Source: Trebouxia sp. TZW2008
Lineage: Eukaryota > Chlorophyta > Trebouxiophyceae > Trebouxiales > Trebouxiaceae
Direction of reading: 5' to 3'
Assembly: GCA_002118135.1 (NCBI GenBank)
Contig: BDIU01000553.1
Span: 462 to 48,236, forward strand
DNA length: 47,775 nucleotides
How positions within the stretch are numbered: the stretch's first letter is position 1; every line of letters starts with the position of its first letter. The notes under the pieces were generated by a model. The model was not told the DNA's origin, searched no databases, and worked only from the letters and a program-made list of their open reading frames with translations. Positions 21,201 to 32,400 of this stretch are shown here, one piece after another. The translations under genes and the position numbers were made by a program.

Positions 21201-23220
21201 CTGCTTGCAATGTGCAGCATCATCTTCAGCAAAAGCAGCTCTGCAAATGGCTGTGTATGGCATGCAGGCCATAGCGTAAGCCCATGACAGCAGCTGTTTG
21301 CCAGAGGCTGGTATGGTGCAAAGCATGTTGCCAAGTGCAGGAGGACTGGAGAACATCATTGAGCACAGTAAAATCCAGCATGACTGACCTATCTCTGTCC
21401 ACAACCACTCTGCAACAGTTGAGTCATAGGTTGCACAATGCTGGAAGGCTTTCCAGGCCAAGTGTTTCCTATACTGCACTGCTTCTGGAGTGTCGGAGCC
21501 AGCAGCCAAGTTTGTCAGCAGCTCTGCGTAGTCATTGGGGTCCACAACCACAGCAACATGGCTGTGATTCTTGGCTGCAGCCCTGATCATGGCGGGCCCA
21601 CCTGCACTACAGGCGTTTTCTTTTTGAAACACACCATATGAGGACACACTGATGATGCAAATAGACTCTCTCAGTGTAAGGACGATTCGTGTGCACTGCA
21701 GTGGTACCTCTGAGTAAGGAGAATTTGGAGTATGAACAATTTTGGGTGACCACAGCAGTGTTTATAGGGAGAAAGTGCTGTACAGTCCACAAGTTACTGT
21801 CCTGTGGCATTTAATGGCCACTACAAGGCGCCTCTGAATGAAGTCACAAAGTCAGCTCAACAAATGAAAAGCGCAACGTTCCAAAATCTGTTGTCCTGTG
21901 CCATTGATGACCGCTGCAAGGTGCTTCTGAATCATGCCCTAAGACTAATCCCACCAATTTGAAGGCAGCTACTTCCAGTGACAACTGTCACATCATCAAA
22001 TGCACCAACGCTGAAAACTCAACTCAGCAGACCAAGGCCATTAAACTACACTGAGAGCTGTTGCAAGATTACATGCATCAATCCTGGCAGTTCATGCATG
22101 AAAGCACGCTGGTTATGCAGCATCTACACCTGAGCTATGCAGCCTGCCACTGACCTATGTCAATGTTTTCCACAGCAGTCTCATACGAGGGAGCTTGCTC
22201 GGCAGTGACTGTCTGCCGAAAGGGGTACAGGTTGACTACCACAATATCAATGGGTGCGATTTGGTGCTCTTGAATGGCTGCCGTGTGCAGTTGCTCATCA
22301 CGCTTAAAAAGAATGCCACCATGTACGCTTGGATGCAGTGTTTTCACACGGCCTGTGCACACATGTGTCTTGTCAGCCATTGATTTCTGCATCATCAAGA
22401 AGAGCACGTACAAAGACAGTGTACATGCAAGGAAACAGATATACCTGGTGTTGATCTGGCCTAAGCACACAGATGCCTTGTTCGCTGTGCACAACATGTC
22501 TATGCACCACAGTCTGGACGTAGAAAGCCAATTATTTGCGAGCACGTTGACAATGCAGCTTGTTGGGCCTACTGAGCCACTTTTTTGTAATGAATGAATG
22601 AATGCAGCTTGTGGGGTCGAATCTTATTAGCAAACACGTAAATGCATAAGGAGAAAATGATGAGATGGAGATCGACATCAGTGAGATACCATCAAGCATC
22701 TCTGGGAAGCCTGTCAACTGCTCCACGCGCTGTACAGGCAGCTTGGCCTTTTCAAGAGCAGCAGCACTGCCGCCTGTGGAGACTAGCTCATACCCATGAT
22801 CAAGCAAGCCCTGCATGACAACAGCAAAGACTCAAGGTGCACTCGTGTGGTGAGAAAAGGTTGAGCTGTCTGCCCAGTCAAGTGTTCAAGTGCGTGCAGA
22901 TACCTGAGCAAGTTTGTCCAAGCCTGATTTGTCGGAGACAGAGATCAAGGCTTTACCCTTTGATGCCAACCCTGCAGCTGTTGGAAGTGAAAAAGTCAGA
23001 TTTGCACAAGCACCTGCGCTGTCTGTGCAGGTGCAAGGATGAACATGATGAAACTTTGCATTGTACAGGTCAGCTCACCTGCAGCTGCAGCTGGCATTGC
23101 TCGGAATGAGTGCCTATATGCTCGCCTGCATTTATGGCACATCAGCAACGACCTTGGCGCTGAGCATGCACTTCCCAAACAGACGTGCAATCCTCCCGGC
23201 AGCAGAACAAAAGACGCCAT
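18267..23220 (-). CDS. purH: Bifunctional AICAR transformylase / IMP cyclohydrolase
   Basis: Ten exons chain to 579 residues: 23220-23079, 22971-22904, 22810-22690, 22352-22155, 21601-21389, 20784-20621, 20283-20090, 19751-19549, 19004-18757 and 18455-18267. The enzyme makes the last two steps of IMP synthesis: formylation of AICAR and ring closure. The IMP cyclohydrolase (MGS-like) domain has [40 protein letters not shown] and HGGIL; the transformylase domain has [19 protein letters not shown] (about 329-338), [23 protein letters not shown] and the end [10 protein letters not shown]...GVRHFRH. About 47 R/S/A-rich residues precede the enzyme and look like a transit peptide, so plastid import is likely. 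It uses AICAR, the product released by the HIS7 enzyme encoded at 43036. Introns next to exons 6 and 9 contain ghost exon edges. Confidence 0.96.
18645..18712 (-). repeat. Ghost copy of an exon end in purH (exon 9)
   Basis: About 110 bp downstream of the real exon end at 18757, the coding strand again reads an exon-9-like end: [13 protein letters not shown], against [13 protein letters not shown] in the exon. A donor-like GCAG then GTGGTT follows. The frame is then lost. Confidence 0.8.
19048..19190 (-). repeat. Ghost copy of an exon start in purH (exon 9)
   Basis: About 140 bases upstream of exon 9 match its first part and acceptor closely, roughly 85-90 percent by eye, at a period of about 194 bp. 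On the coding strand the copy starts at TGTGCAG then GTGGCTGGCTTTGG. A 13-base stretch is missing, so the frame breaks after [12 protein letters not shown]. Confidence 0.9.
20860..21050 (-). repeat. Two ghost copies of an exon start in purH (exon 6)
   Basis: Upstream of exon 20784-20621 the intron-exon junction is repeated twice, at about 20860-20930 and 20999-21045, with period about 125-135 bp. The nearer copy keeps its acceptor (GTGCAG) and frame: [21 protein letters not shown] against [22 protein letters not shown], then a stop. The farther copy keeps only AGAGCTGAGCTGGCCCATGC-like traces. The intron parts (GCACATGACATATAGCCTGC and relatives) repeat too, which shows true tandem units. Confidence 0.9.
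21656..21780. mobile_element. Diverged MITE copy related to the element at 33299
   Basis: Within a purH intron, ATAGACTCTCTCAGTGTAAG, CACTGCAGTGGTACCTCTGA and GTAAGGAGAATTTGGA match the start and middle of the 174-bp MITE at 33299-33472. The inner GTAAGGAC repeats are partly deleted and the right end is weak. It is an old, shorter relative. Confidence 0.55.
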
Positions 23221-24382
23221 CACCTGCTTCCCTGACGAGATGTTTGCTGCTTGTGCAACCGGTCAAGCCGTGCTGCTCCCTGTATCTGCTTCAAGCGACG
23301 GTGACCTTGCAGTGGGCACCTCAAGCAACCTACAAGCGGACCTGCCCGCGCAGAATTGACTGGAACGTGATGCGAGCAATCGGTGCGGAATACAGTGCTG
23401 TTCATAAGGAGCAAACGGCTCTCGATCGACGCGATGTTGCCTGCGACTTTTGGTCAACGCCGCAAAGCATGCCGCAGAAAAGCTGTTCAACAATCAGTCA
23501 TCTTGCAGCTCAGGCGGCAGCTGACTGATTTGATGCCTTGAGCGTTATGACTTGCCGCATTCAATTTCTGAATGCAGTGTAAGCAGTGTCTCTCCACGAA
23601 TGTGTTGGCCTGAATGCAGAGAAACTCAAAAACAAGAAACAAGAAAAACAAATCAGAGATACAATATTGCGTTGATCATGACCGCTTTGCTCAGCTCATC
23701 AATTGCGGTCAATTCGCGCTAGCTTCGTGCCTTCTGCATCGGCCGAAAGAACCCCTGCTACGCTGCAAGGCACCCTCAATGCCAGTCTTGCCTGCAGCTG
23801 CTGTGCAATTTGTCAGCAAGTGTGAGATTTGAGTGGTGCATGCAGACTATTTCTGTAAATCTGTGGCGTTTTGAGCCTGCCCGCGACAGCAAGTGCGGCA
23901 AGCACCATCATGCTGCAGCCATGTGCATATATTCAGTTGTCAATGAGGGGTTTCAGGCGCCCAGCTGGCCTGACTTGTACGCAGCAGTGACTGCAACAAC
24001 GAGCAAAATCATGAAATTGCATAAACATTAAAATTGCCTGGAATGCAAGCTACAGGCATTCAGATGTGCCGGGGTCGCTGCATGCTGATGCCGTGAATCA
24101 TTTCTGTACAGACAACCAATGCAGAGGGGTCTGTGAGTTTCCTTGTGCTGAAAGATGACATTTTGCCGTTCAAGTCGTTAATTAGGTCAGGCTCAACACA
24201 GCTGAGAGCGTCCTGCGCTTGGTGATGCTCGCGGCGAAGGAGACGCCAACGCGCCGCTGCTGTGCTTGCTGCCGCTGCACTTTGACAAGGCGTCTCACCG
24301 CATAGGTGGGGCTTCAGCCGGAACAGTCACTGATCAACCGTGCAAGCGAAACTCGGGCGGCTCTTCTTGTTCAACCAGCAAT
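23221..24382. promoter_or_regulatory. Divergent intergenic region between purH and the PDI gene
   Basis: The 1.16 kb between the two start codons (23220 minus, 24383 plus) must hold both promoters. An A-rich patch lies at about 23625-23660 and a GC-rich patch just upstream of 24383. I see no TATA box or gene that I can support. Confidence 0.45.
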
Positions 24383-27300
24383 ATGGGCAGGGGGCTAGGC
24401 AGACTGAAGGGTGTCGACTTCTACAGGAAGATCCCAACGTACGGTAACATCCTTTGCGCAGCAGCTGCTGGTATCGTGTTGCTGTGCTTCAAACTGGTAA
24501 ATGTCGCAGGGATCTTACTGAAGCTAGCCTTTCAGGAGCTGGTCTATCTGTCATGGCAGCTATCGTCATGCTGCTACTCCTTGCTGCGGTGAGATCATGG
24601 TGCAAAGCAGGTTCACACAGAGCTTTCACAAGTGTTCCACGGGTCAATCAGCTGACTTGCACTGTGCAGGAGCTAAATAGCTACTTAGCGCTAGAGACAC
24701 AGACTTCCATGCTAGTAGATCGCAGCGCACAGGGAGAGCTACTGAGGATCAACTTCAACATCAGCTTTCCTGCCTTGTCTTGCGAATTTGCTACTCTGGA
24801 CGTCAGTGATGCTCTAGGAACGGTAAGGTGTCAGTCTCATGCATTTGCTGTTGGTCTTGTCAGGAGCCTTTTCACCCATTGCAAATGGCTCACACAAGAG
24901 TTTGATGACCTACAGAAACGATTGAACCTAACCAGAACGGTTAGAAAGCTCCCAATCAATGAGCAGTTGGAACGTGTGGGTCATTACATACATGATGACC
25001 GCCAGTTGCAGATCAAGTATGACGAGCTACCAGAGGTGAAGTTTGACCTGATTGTTGCACTGTCTATGCCATCAGTGTGCTCAATGACGCAAATGCATCA
25101 TCATTTGGCATATTGTGTTGATCATTGCTGATCTCAACGACTGGTTTGCTGGCATACAGAATTATACAGCTGACCCAATCAACTACTCAAGCCCCCTATC
25201 TAGGGAAGACTTCGAGGCTGCCATGAAGAAGTATGACATCAGTAAGTGACGTCACTCATTGCTCTACAGTAAGAGTGCCATATCTGCTGAATGATCCAAT
25301 ATGCAATGGAGAAGTCCAGCCCAAATGACCCTCAACATATCTGAGCTCATCATCAAAAGCATTTGACAGGAGCTGCAGTTGACTTCTGCTATTGCTACAG
25401 TCATTGGCAATTTCTACGCGCCCTGGTGTCCGTGGTGTCAAAGATTAGAGCCAACATGGGAGGCTGTTAGAGAAGAAGTACACACCAAATACCCTGACAC
25501 TGATGGCAGAATCCACCTGGCCAAGGTAAAGCAACTTCACATCTGATGTATACTGCGTCCCATCTGTGCACTGTTGTGCAGAAAAGGAAAAGAAAAGAAA
25601 AGTCTACACAGATAGGCGTCATAATGGGAGCCTCTGTCTAAAGAGACAGCCCGGGTGCACTGTTGTGCATCATGGATACTTTGCACATGCTAAAAGGGTC
25701 TGCTGCATTGTATATTAGACATGCATCTGACCTGCTGCTGCCTCCTGATGTACAAACTGTGCAGGCATTTGGCTTGATCTGCATGTGCTACAGCTGCATC
25801 TGAGCCAAACGTCATGTGCTTTTGTCTGTGCTAGTGTTCAAAGCACTTCCATTGGGCTATTGGATTCAGCTGGTGTATACAGTTTGCGCCATGCATCATG
25901 CTTTTTGCTCCAGGCTTTTGGGCCGCTCTGAAGTCTCATGCACAGCTTTCGTTCATGTCTGGTCAACGTGCAGATTGACTGCACCAAGGAGGTGGAACTG
26001 TGTCGGGAGCATCACATTACTGGCTTCCCTTCTTTGCGAGTCTTCAGGAAAGGGCACGATGAAGTCATGAATCATGGGCTCAGAGAGCATGAGTCATACA
26101 AGGGTGAGCATGCCCACCCCACGCAGGGTTGGTTTTTGCTGATGGCATTAAAGATGCATGATAATGATTAATGGCTCGTTACACTTCTGGCACAAGTGCT
26201 AGGTGCCTGTGGCCCAAGTCCTGTCTCGCCAGGCGGGCTTGTCTTGAGCATCTCTATAGGAGCATCTAATGTTCAACTTCTGAAGGTCAGACAGAACTGT
26301 GTCAGAAGATGTAACATGACGAGCTAGATTAATGCTGCTCATGGTCATACATGGGATGGCCTCAGAAGCCTTAGCCTAGTGCGTGATTGCCGTCCTGTGC
26401 TGCAATGTGCTCTTGTGCTGCAATGTTTATGTTAAGTCTGCCCGCTACAGCCACAGCTTATTTGCTTTTGTGGATTGGCTGGACTAAGTTCTCACAGAGA
26501 GTGTGGGCTGATGGCAGGTGACCGGACCAAAGACTCCCTTTTGGCATTTGTTGAGACGCTGGTGCCATCTGCTGGACGGCCTCATTACTATGTCAGGTAC
26601 TGCAACATATGTCATGCTTTTGCAGTGCAGATCTGCCATAGACTGCACTGTCGTGTTCCCCTACATTGCCTCCAGCATGAGACAGACTGAACAAACCTCG
26701 TATGAACACCCAATGTACGTATCACAGCCCAAAAGTAATGCAGTCAGTGTTCAGGCAGTGCCAGCGCCCAGGCAAGTGTTGCCTGAGTCCTGCAATTTGG
26801 GCTTGCCCTAGGCTGAACTTCCTTTGCGATGGTTGTGCCCTTTCTTGGGCATGCTGCATTTAGCATGCTATGCAAAGCATGCAGCAGTCAGCATGCTATG
26901 CAAAGCATGCAGCAGTCAGCATGTTGTGCAAGCATTCAGCATGAGTCACTTAGTCAGCATGCTATGCAAGCAGTCAGCATGAGTCAGCTAGTCAACATGC
27001 TATGCACATGGTCAGCATGAGTCAGCTAGTCAGCATGCTATGCACATGGTCAGCATGAGCCCGCTATTTGGCATGCTGTGCAAGCAGTCAGCATGAGTCA
27101 GCTAGTTAGCATGCTACGCGAGCAGTCAGTGCGATTTAGCTAGTCAGCATGCTATGCGAGCGGTTGACGCGAAGGGCTGGAGATTGGCCAGCTGCTGCAA
27201 CAGCAACATGTCCAACATTCATGTGAATTGTTTTGAAAATATATTGAACAGGTGTCTACAGATAGGTGTTCTGTATTCTTACTCTTCCTCACAAAGAAAA

Positions 27301-29031
27301 AGCAAAAATACATATGTGCTCATACAGCACTGATAACCCAACTGATCTACTTGTCATATCTGACAGCTGTCCCATACTGCAGCCACGCTTCTACCCAACC
27401 CTGATGTTTGCAGAGGCATGCAGCGGGTGCCTAAAAGCACTGGCTGTGCTCTATCAGGCTTTGTGCTGGTGAAGAAAGTGCCTGGCACACTGCACTTTCT
27501 GCCCAAGTCACCAGGCCATTCCTTTGACTTTCACACCATCAACATGAGCCATTCAGTTGGGTACATGTACTACGGCAACAAGCCTTCTCCAAGGCGACGA
27601 CAGGTACCTGAACCAGTCCATGTGCTTGATTGTATAGCACCCTGCTCTGTCTGCAGATGCTTGGTTGCACTACCATGAAGTATTGCAATTAATTGTGAGA
27701 ATAACTGTCTGAGTAACTGTGTGAGTAACTGTATTTATGCAGCAGATAACAACCAGCATACACATGTTGTCGTCATGCGGTAGTGAGCTGGTGCTGTAGT
27801 ATGTGATCAAAGCTGCTGCCGGCATGGTACCAAGTGTCTCAGGGCTTATTGTAGTTGTCATTGTGCACGTTTGAACCAAATAGGCTGCATGGTATTGGAA
27901 CATTCTGCAACATTGTGTTTTCTGCAACTGTGAAGCCTGAGCAGGCTACGTCGCAAAGCGCTTGGACCTCAGTTCAACTGTCAGCACTACACAAATCAAC
28001 AAGTTGCCAGCTTGAGCTATCACAGTCGGCCAAATTGATGAAACAGAGTCAGTGAAGCCAACAGCGCAGCGCAGCTCAGAACATCCTCAACTGGAGACAG
28101 CTTCAGATCTACTGGGTCCAACTCGACTCGTTTGCTGAGGCGTAGATCGTTCGCAATTCAAGTCTTGAGACATCAACAGACAGAATCAGTGAACACGTGG
28201 GTATTTGGTATGTTTGCAGGCATTGGAGCTGTTCCATCCTATGGGACTGACAGAAGACTGGGCAGACAAGATTCAAGGGCAAGACTTCTACTCCAAGAAT
28301 CAGAGGACCACCTTTGAGCATTACATGCAGGTGAACTGCCTGTCACCTACAGCATCTTGCGTTCAAGCTGTGCATACATGTAGACTGTCGTCTATAATCC
28401 TGAGAGGTACCAATATGCTTGTTGCATGATGCTGATACGCTGTGCAAGTGATTGTGAATGCTGAAAACATGGAATGAAAAGCTCATAGCTTTCCTTCATG
28501 AGGATAATCAGTATAGCAAAAACGCAACTTTGTTGATGTCACCATTGCAGTCCGACTGCAATGCTACCTTTGAATAAGGACAAGTTGATATCAGGGCAGC
28601 GGCCTTTCTGGCCAGTACAGTTGTCAGATTGAGAAAACATTGTATTTTAGTTTGAGACTCAGAGGTCACTGGGGCGTGAGAGTATCTGTGACAGCACTCA
28701 ACACCTCATATTCAAGTTTGATCAACGTGTGCAGGTTGTGTTGACATCAGTGCAGCCTTCAAAGAAGAACCAGGAGGCCAGCTTTGATGCTTATGAGTAC
28801 ACAGTGCACAGTCATCTATACAACACTGATGATATCCCAGCAGCAAAGTTCTCCTACGACATGTCTCCAATTCAGATAGTTGTCACTGAGAAGAGAAAGG
28901 CTTTGTATCATTTCATCACCACGACTTGCGCTATTATTGGAGGTGTTTTTACAGTCACTGGCATAGTTGATGGCATTCTGCATGGGGCTGGCAGACTAGC
29001 TAAGAAAGTGGATTTAGGCAAGCAAGGCTAA
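24383..29031 (+). CDS. Membrane-anchored PDI with ERV/ERGIC and thioredoxin domains (PDIL5-3/5-4 type)
   Basis: Eleven exons chain to 473 residues: 24383-24438, 24510-24588, 24670-24822, 24916-25035, 25160-25241, 25401-25525, 25974-26103, 26518-26596, 27414-27603, 28220-28330 and 28735-29031. This plant/protist family fuses an ERV-type cargo-receptor fold to a thioredoxin domain and works in the early secretory pathway, where it is thought to rearrange disulphides. Seen: DFYRKIPTDLTEASLSG and a TM segment (about 28-45), the ERV half RINFNISFPALSCEFATLDV, thioredoxin FYAPWCPWCQRLEP with CPWC near 173-176, the second ERV half SFDFHTINMSHSVGYMYYG, YDMSPIQIVV and a C-terminal TM near 434-456. There is no KDEL, as expected for a membrane form. 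Introns hold a minisatellite and SINE- and MITE-like pieces. Confidence 0.93.
26158..26254 (-). mobile_element. SINE-like repeat copy in a PDI intron
   Basis: About 55 bases match the body of the SINE-like insertion at 32877-33030, sharing AAGTCCTGTCTCGCC-type sequence and GGCTTGTCTTGAGC. An ATAATGATTAATG tail-like patch lies at the same end as the AAT-rich tail of the other copy. No clear target duplication is seen here. Confidence 0.5.
26850..27175. repeat. Minisatellite of about 40-bp units in a PDI intron
   Basis: Around eight diverged units repeat the pattern GTCAGCATGCTATGC, AAGCAGTCAGCATG and AGTCAGCTAGT. Each unit carries the self-complementary AGCATGCT, so the array is rich in short inverted repeats. 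It lies in intron 26597-27413. Unit length and sequence vary, unlike a CRISPR array. Confidence 0.85.
28549..28591. mobile_element. Short MITE relic
   Basis: CCGACTGCAATGCTACCTTT then GAATAAGGACAAGTTGATAT resembles the centre of the MITE at 33299-33472. It sits in the last PDI intron. Ends are not identifiable. Confidence 0.35.
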
Positions 29032-29429
29032 TGTTTGCGGCCAATACTTACTTAAGCAGCACAGCTTCCTTACAGTGTACTAATGGCTACGTGCTGGGCA
29101 GACATGCAAATTACGTATACTCCCTTACCTCCCTTTTGCTGTGACAGTGATTTCTGTGACTTTGGCCTGCTTGTCGAGTTGACACGCTTGTTGGCGAGCG
29201 GTTTTGCACTCAAGTAGACCATTTCTTGCGTATGTGTTGACTGCAATGGAAGCTGTTTGAACTGGTCTCGGAGCCAGCCAACATCAAAGCTCTCACAAGG
29301 GCATGCACAGCAGTAGAGGTTACGCCTGCATCCTACAAAGCTGCAAGTTCTACTGTGATCTGTGCGTGCCAGCGCCTTCTGCGCTGCTGTCAAGATTGAC
29401 CTCGTGGCTGCTCGGTCAGTGAGACGCAT
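29032..29429. other. Intergenic region between PDI and the Tat-SF1-like gene
   Basis: These 398 bases separate two plus-strand genes and hold the PDI 3' UTR and the next promoter. No gene is seen; a minus-strand ORF crossing 29070-29699 is a shadow of the first exons of the next gene. Confidence 0.5.
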
Positions 29430-32400
29430 ATGACAGACATCAAGTGGTACTTCTTGGGGCCGGACAAGCAGCCAATCGGACCCTACGACAAAGCAGGCTT
29501 GGCAGGTAGAAGCCCAGTTGCTTCCTCGCATGCTGATCAGGTGCAGTGGGGCTGTTCGGAGACTAAAAAGGACTTGACCACGCCAATTTCTGGTGATCAA
29601 ACCAGCATACACTGTTCTACAGGCGTGTGGGCTGTGTCGCAGCTCACTGCTGAAACTCTGTGCTGGGCAGAGGGTCTTGCGGAATGGTTGCCAGTGCAAC
29701 AGATTGCAGAGCTTGAGGATGTGCTCACCTTAGCTCAAGCACAAGGTGAGAACCAGATGCAGCTCACGATGTAAAACCGTTTCAGGCTTCGTTTGAATGT
29801 AAGCTCTTGTTGTGCAGCTGAGCAGTCGGGACAGCATCAACAAGCGGCTGCTGCAACAAATGCAGCTGCAGCCGCAGCAGCAGACCCAGAGCTGGCACAA
29901 TTTCAAGCTGAAATTGGCGCAATCGAGGCAGAAACAGCAGAAGCCAACAAAGAGGAAACGCCTCCTCCTGATCAGCAGAGGTTTCAGGATGATGACGGAA
30001 CCACATATGCATGGGATGGAAAGTTACGACGGTTCGTGCCTGCGGGTGAAGATGCACCCAGCACCAGTTATGATCCTGCTGACATGGTGTATGAGGCAGA
30101 AGATGAGAAGATTCCGTCAATACCAACTGCGCATGAGGTGAGCTTTGGTCATCAAGACCACACCTACCTGGATGCACAGGGGCTGTTTGCCCTTTGCAGT
30201 TGAAGGAAGTGTAGCAGGTACTCTGCACTTAAGCAACTTTGACATACTATACGGCATCAGGTGACTCATAGCAAGGTCTGTCAGTACCCAACAACAGCAC
30301 ATGCAACACGTCATGTCATCAACATACATGCCTGTGTTGCACAGAACAGAGCGCATATCAAGCTGCCCATGTTCTGGTTTCACAGCTTTGACAAAGTGGC
30401 ATAACTGCATGCTTCAAATTGTAGTCAATACCTGTGCAAAAGTAGATCTAAGTGGAATGATTGCGCATCTTGCAAGCTTTTGTTGTGTTGACGCTTATGC
30501 CGAGGACTTGTGCTGCAGGCAAAGAATGGGGCTGCAGCAGAGGCAGAGCTGGAAGAGCAGCAGCAGCAGCATGAAGCAAAAGCAGGACCTGGCACAAGCA
30601 AAGAGGGAGGCAAAGGTATTGCATGCACCAAGCATACAGCTCCTCAGGGCTCCTATCTGCCTGACCGCAGATTGACTGCTTCATTTTTACTTTGTGGGCG
30701 TTGCTGTCAGCTTCTTGTTCAGACCACAGTCATCAAGCAACGCCCAGATGAATGACACAGCATTGCTGTCAGAGACCTGGTTGCCTGCAGTTGCCAAGCA
30801 GTGCCCATATCTATCACACAGCGTTCAACATAAAGAGCTGTTGTGCTGAGTCTCTTAGACAGTGTCACCCAAGATGTGTTTGCAAACTCAGTAACAACCT
30901 GATTGAGCTGGTGTCCAGGCAAGAAACGAAGCGGTGAGGAGATCATAGAGCGTGAAAAGGAGCGTGCCAAGAAGGCTAAGGAGGCTGCCGGCAAGAAGCA
31001 GGAGTGGTTTGAGCTGAAGCAGAATACCAGTGTGTATGTGTCTGGCCTGCCCTCAGATGTCACTGAAGAAGAAGTAGCTCAGGTAACTTTTGGCTGAAAG
31101 CATCATTGTGACCATCATCATCGTCATCATCATCATCACTCAAACGCTGGCAGGAATCTATGATGCACATCATTACACTTGCTGCTGAGATACAGTGGCA
31201 GATGAGAATGAAAACTGGTCCCTAGGCAGGCAGAAAGTGACATGGCACTCATGACTGATCATCAAAGGCCTCTTGTTGATTTTGCCCAACAGAAAATGGC
31301 CATTCAAGGCCTCTTGATGGTCAGGCTGAGCGTAACATGATGGGCATGTTGGATTTGCGGTGAATATATGATCAGTGTGCCTGCCTGCAGGTGTTTGCAA
31401 AGTGTGGGGTAATCAAGGAGGACGATGAGCGGCGGCCGCGGGTGAAGGTCTACCGGGATCGAGAGTCTGGCATGCCCAAGGGTGACGGCCTGGTCACCTA
31501 CCTCAAAGACCCCTCAGTACGTCTGCCTTTCCTCTGCATGACTACACTTTGCAGATGACATGTTGGAACACTTGAAGCAATGTGATATGTACCTCTCAAA
31601 GTGCCCAATGTGCTTTGGCATTGACTCCTGCCTGCATCCACTTTCCTGCCTGAGACCTCTGCAAAGTCAAGTTTTCATGCTGTCCTGCGATTGTAAGGGC
31701 AAAGGCTTGTCTTGACGTAGGACACTGCTGTACAGGTTGAGTGTGTGCAGGTCCACTCGGGTCTGAACACACTGGACGGTGCACCCTTCAGGGAGGACCC
31801 CAGCCAGGTCGTTCGGGTGCGAAAGGCCAATGCGGTGGACTGAACGGTTGATACAACCTGCTTTGTCATGGAGTGTGCAGTCACAGGGTGTGGAGGTGCA
31901 TCGCTGCTGTATCACAGGATGTCAACTGCAGGTGGATTTGGCGCTGAATATATTAGGGAGCAGAGGGGTAAAATCTGCCTCTTCATCCTCCTCTTCTTCT
32001 TCTCCTGACGATGAGGATTGTCAACACAAAGTTTGGGCATGTGTAGGTGGATTTGGCGCTGAACATTCTGGACGGTGTGCCTTTCAGGGCAGACCCCATC
32101 CAGGTCATTGGGGTGCAGAGGGGTATCTTTGTCTTATCCTCCTCCTCTTCTTCTCCTCTTTGTGAGAATTGTCAAGACAAGGTGTGGGCATATGCAGGTG
32201 GATTTGGCACTGAATATCCTGGATGGCGCACCTTTCAGAGAAGACCCCAGCCAGGTCATCAGGGTGCAAAGGGCCAAATTTGAGCAGAAGGGCAGTGACT
32301 ACGTGCCGAAGAAGAAGGGCAAGTCAAAGAAGAAGGCGGCTGGGGTGCTGACTAAGCAGGAGAAGGAGCTTGGGTGGGGTGGCTTTGATGACAAGCTGGC

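Noticed and set aside
26850..27175. Possible CRISPR-like array
   Set aside because: Units vary in length and sequence, there are no unique spacers, and it lies in a eukaryotic intron.
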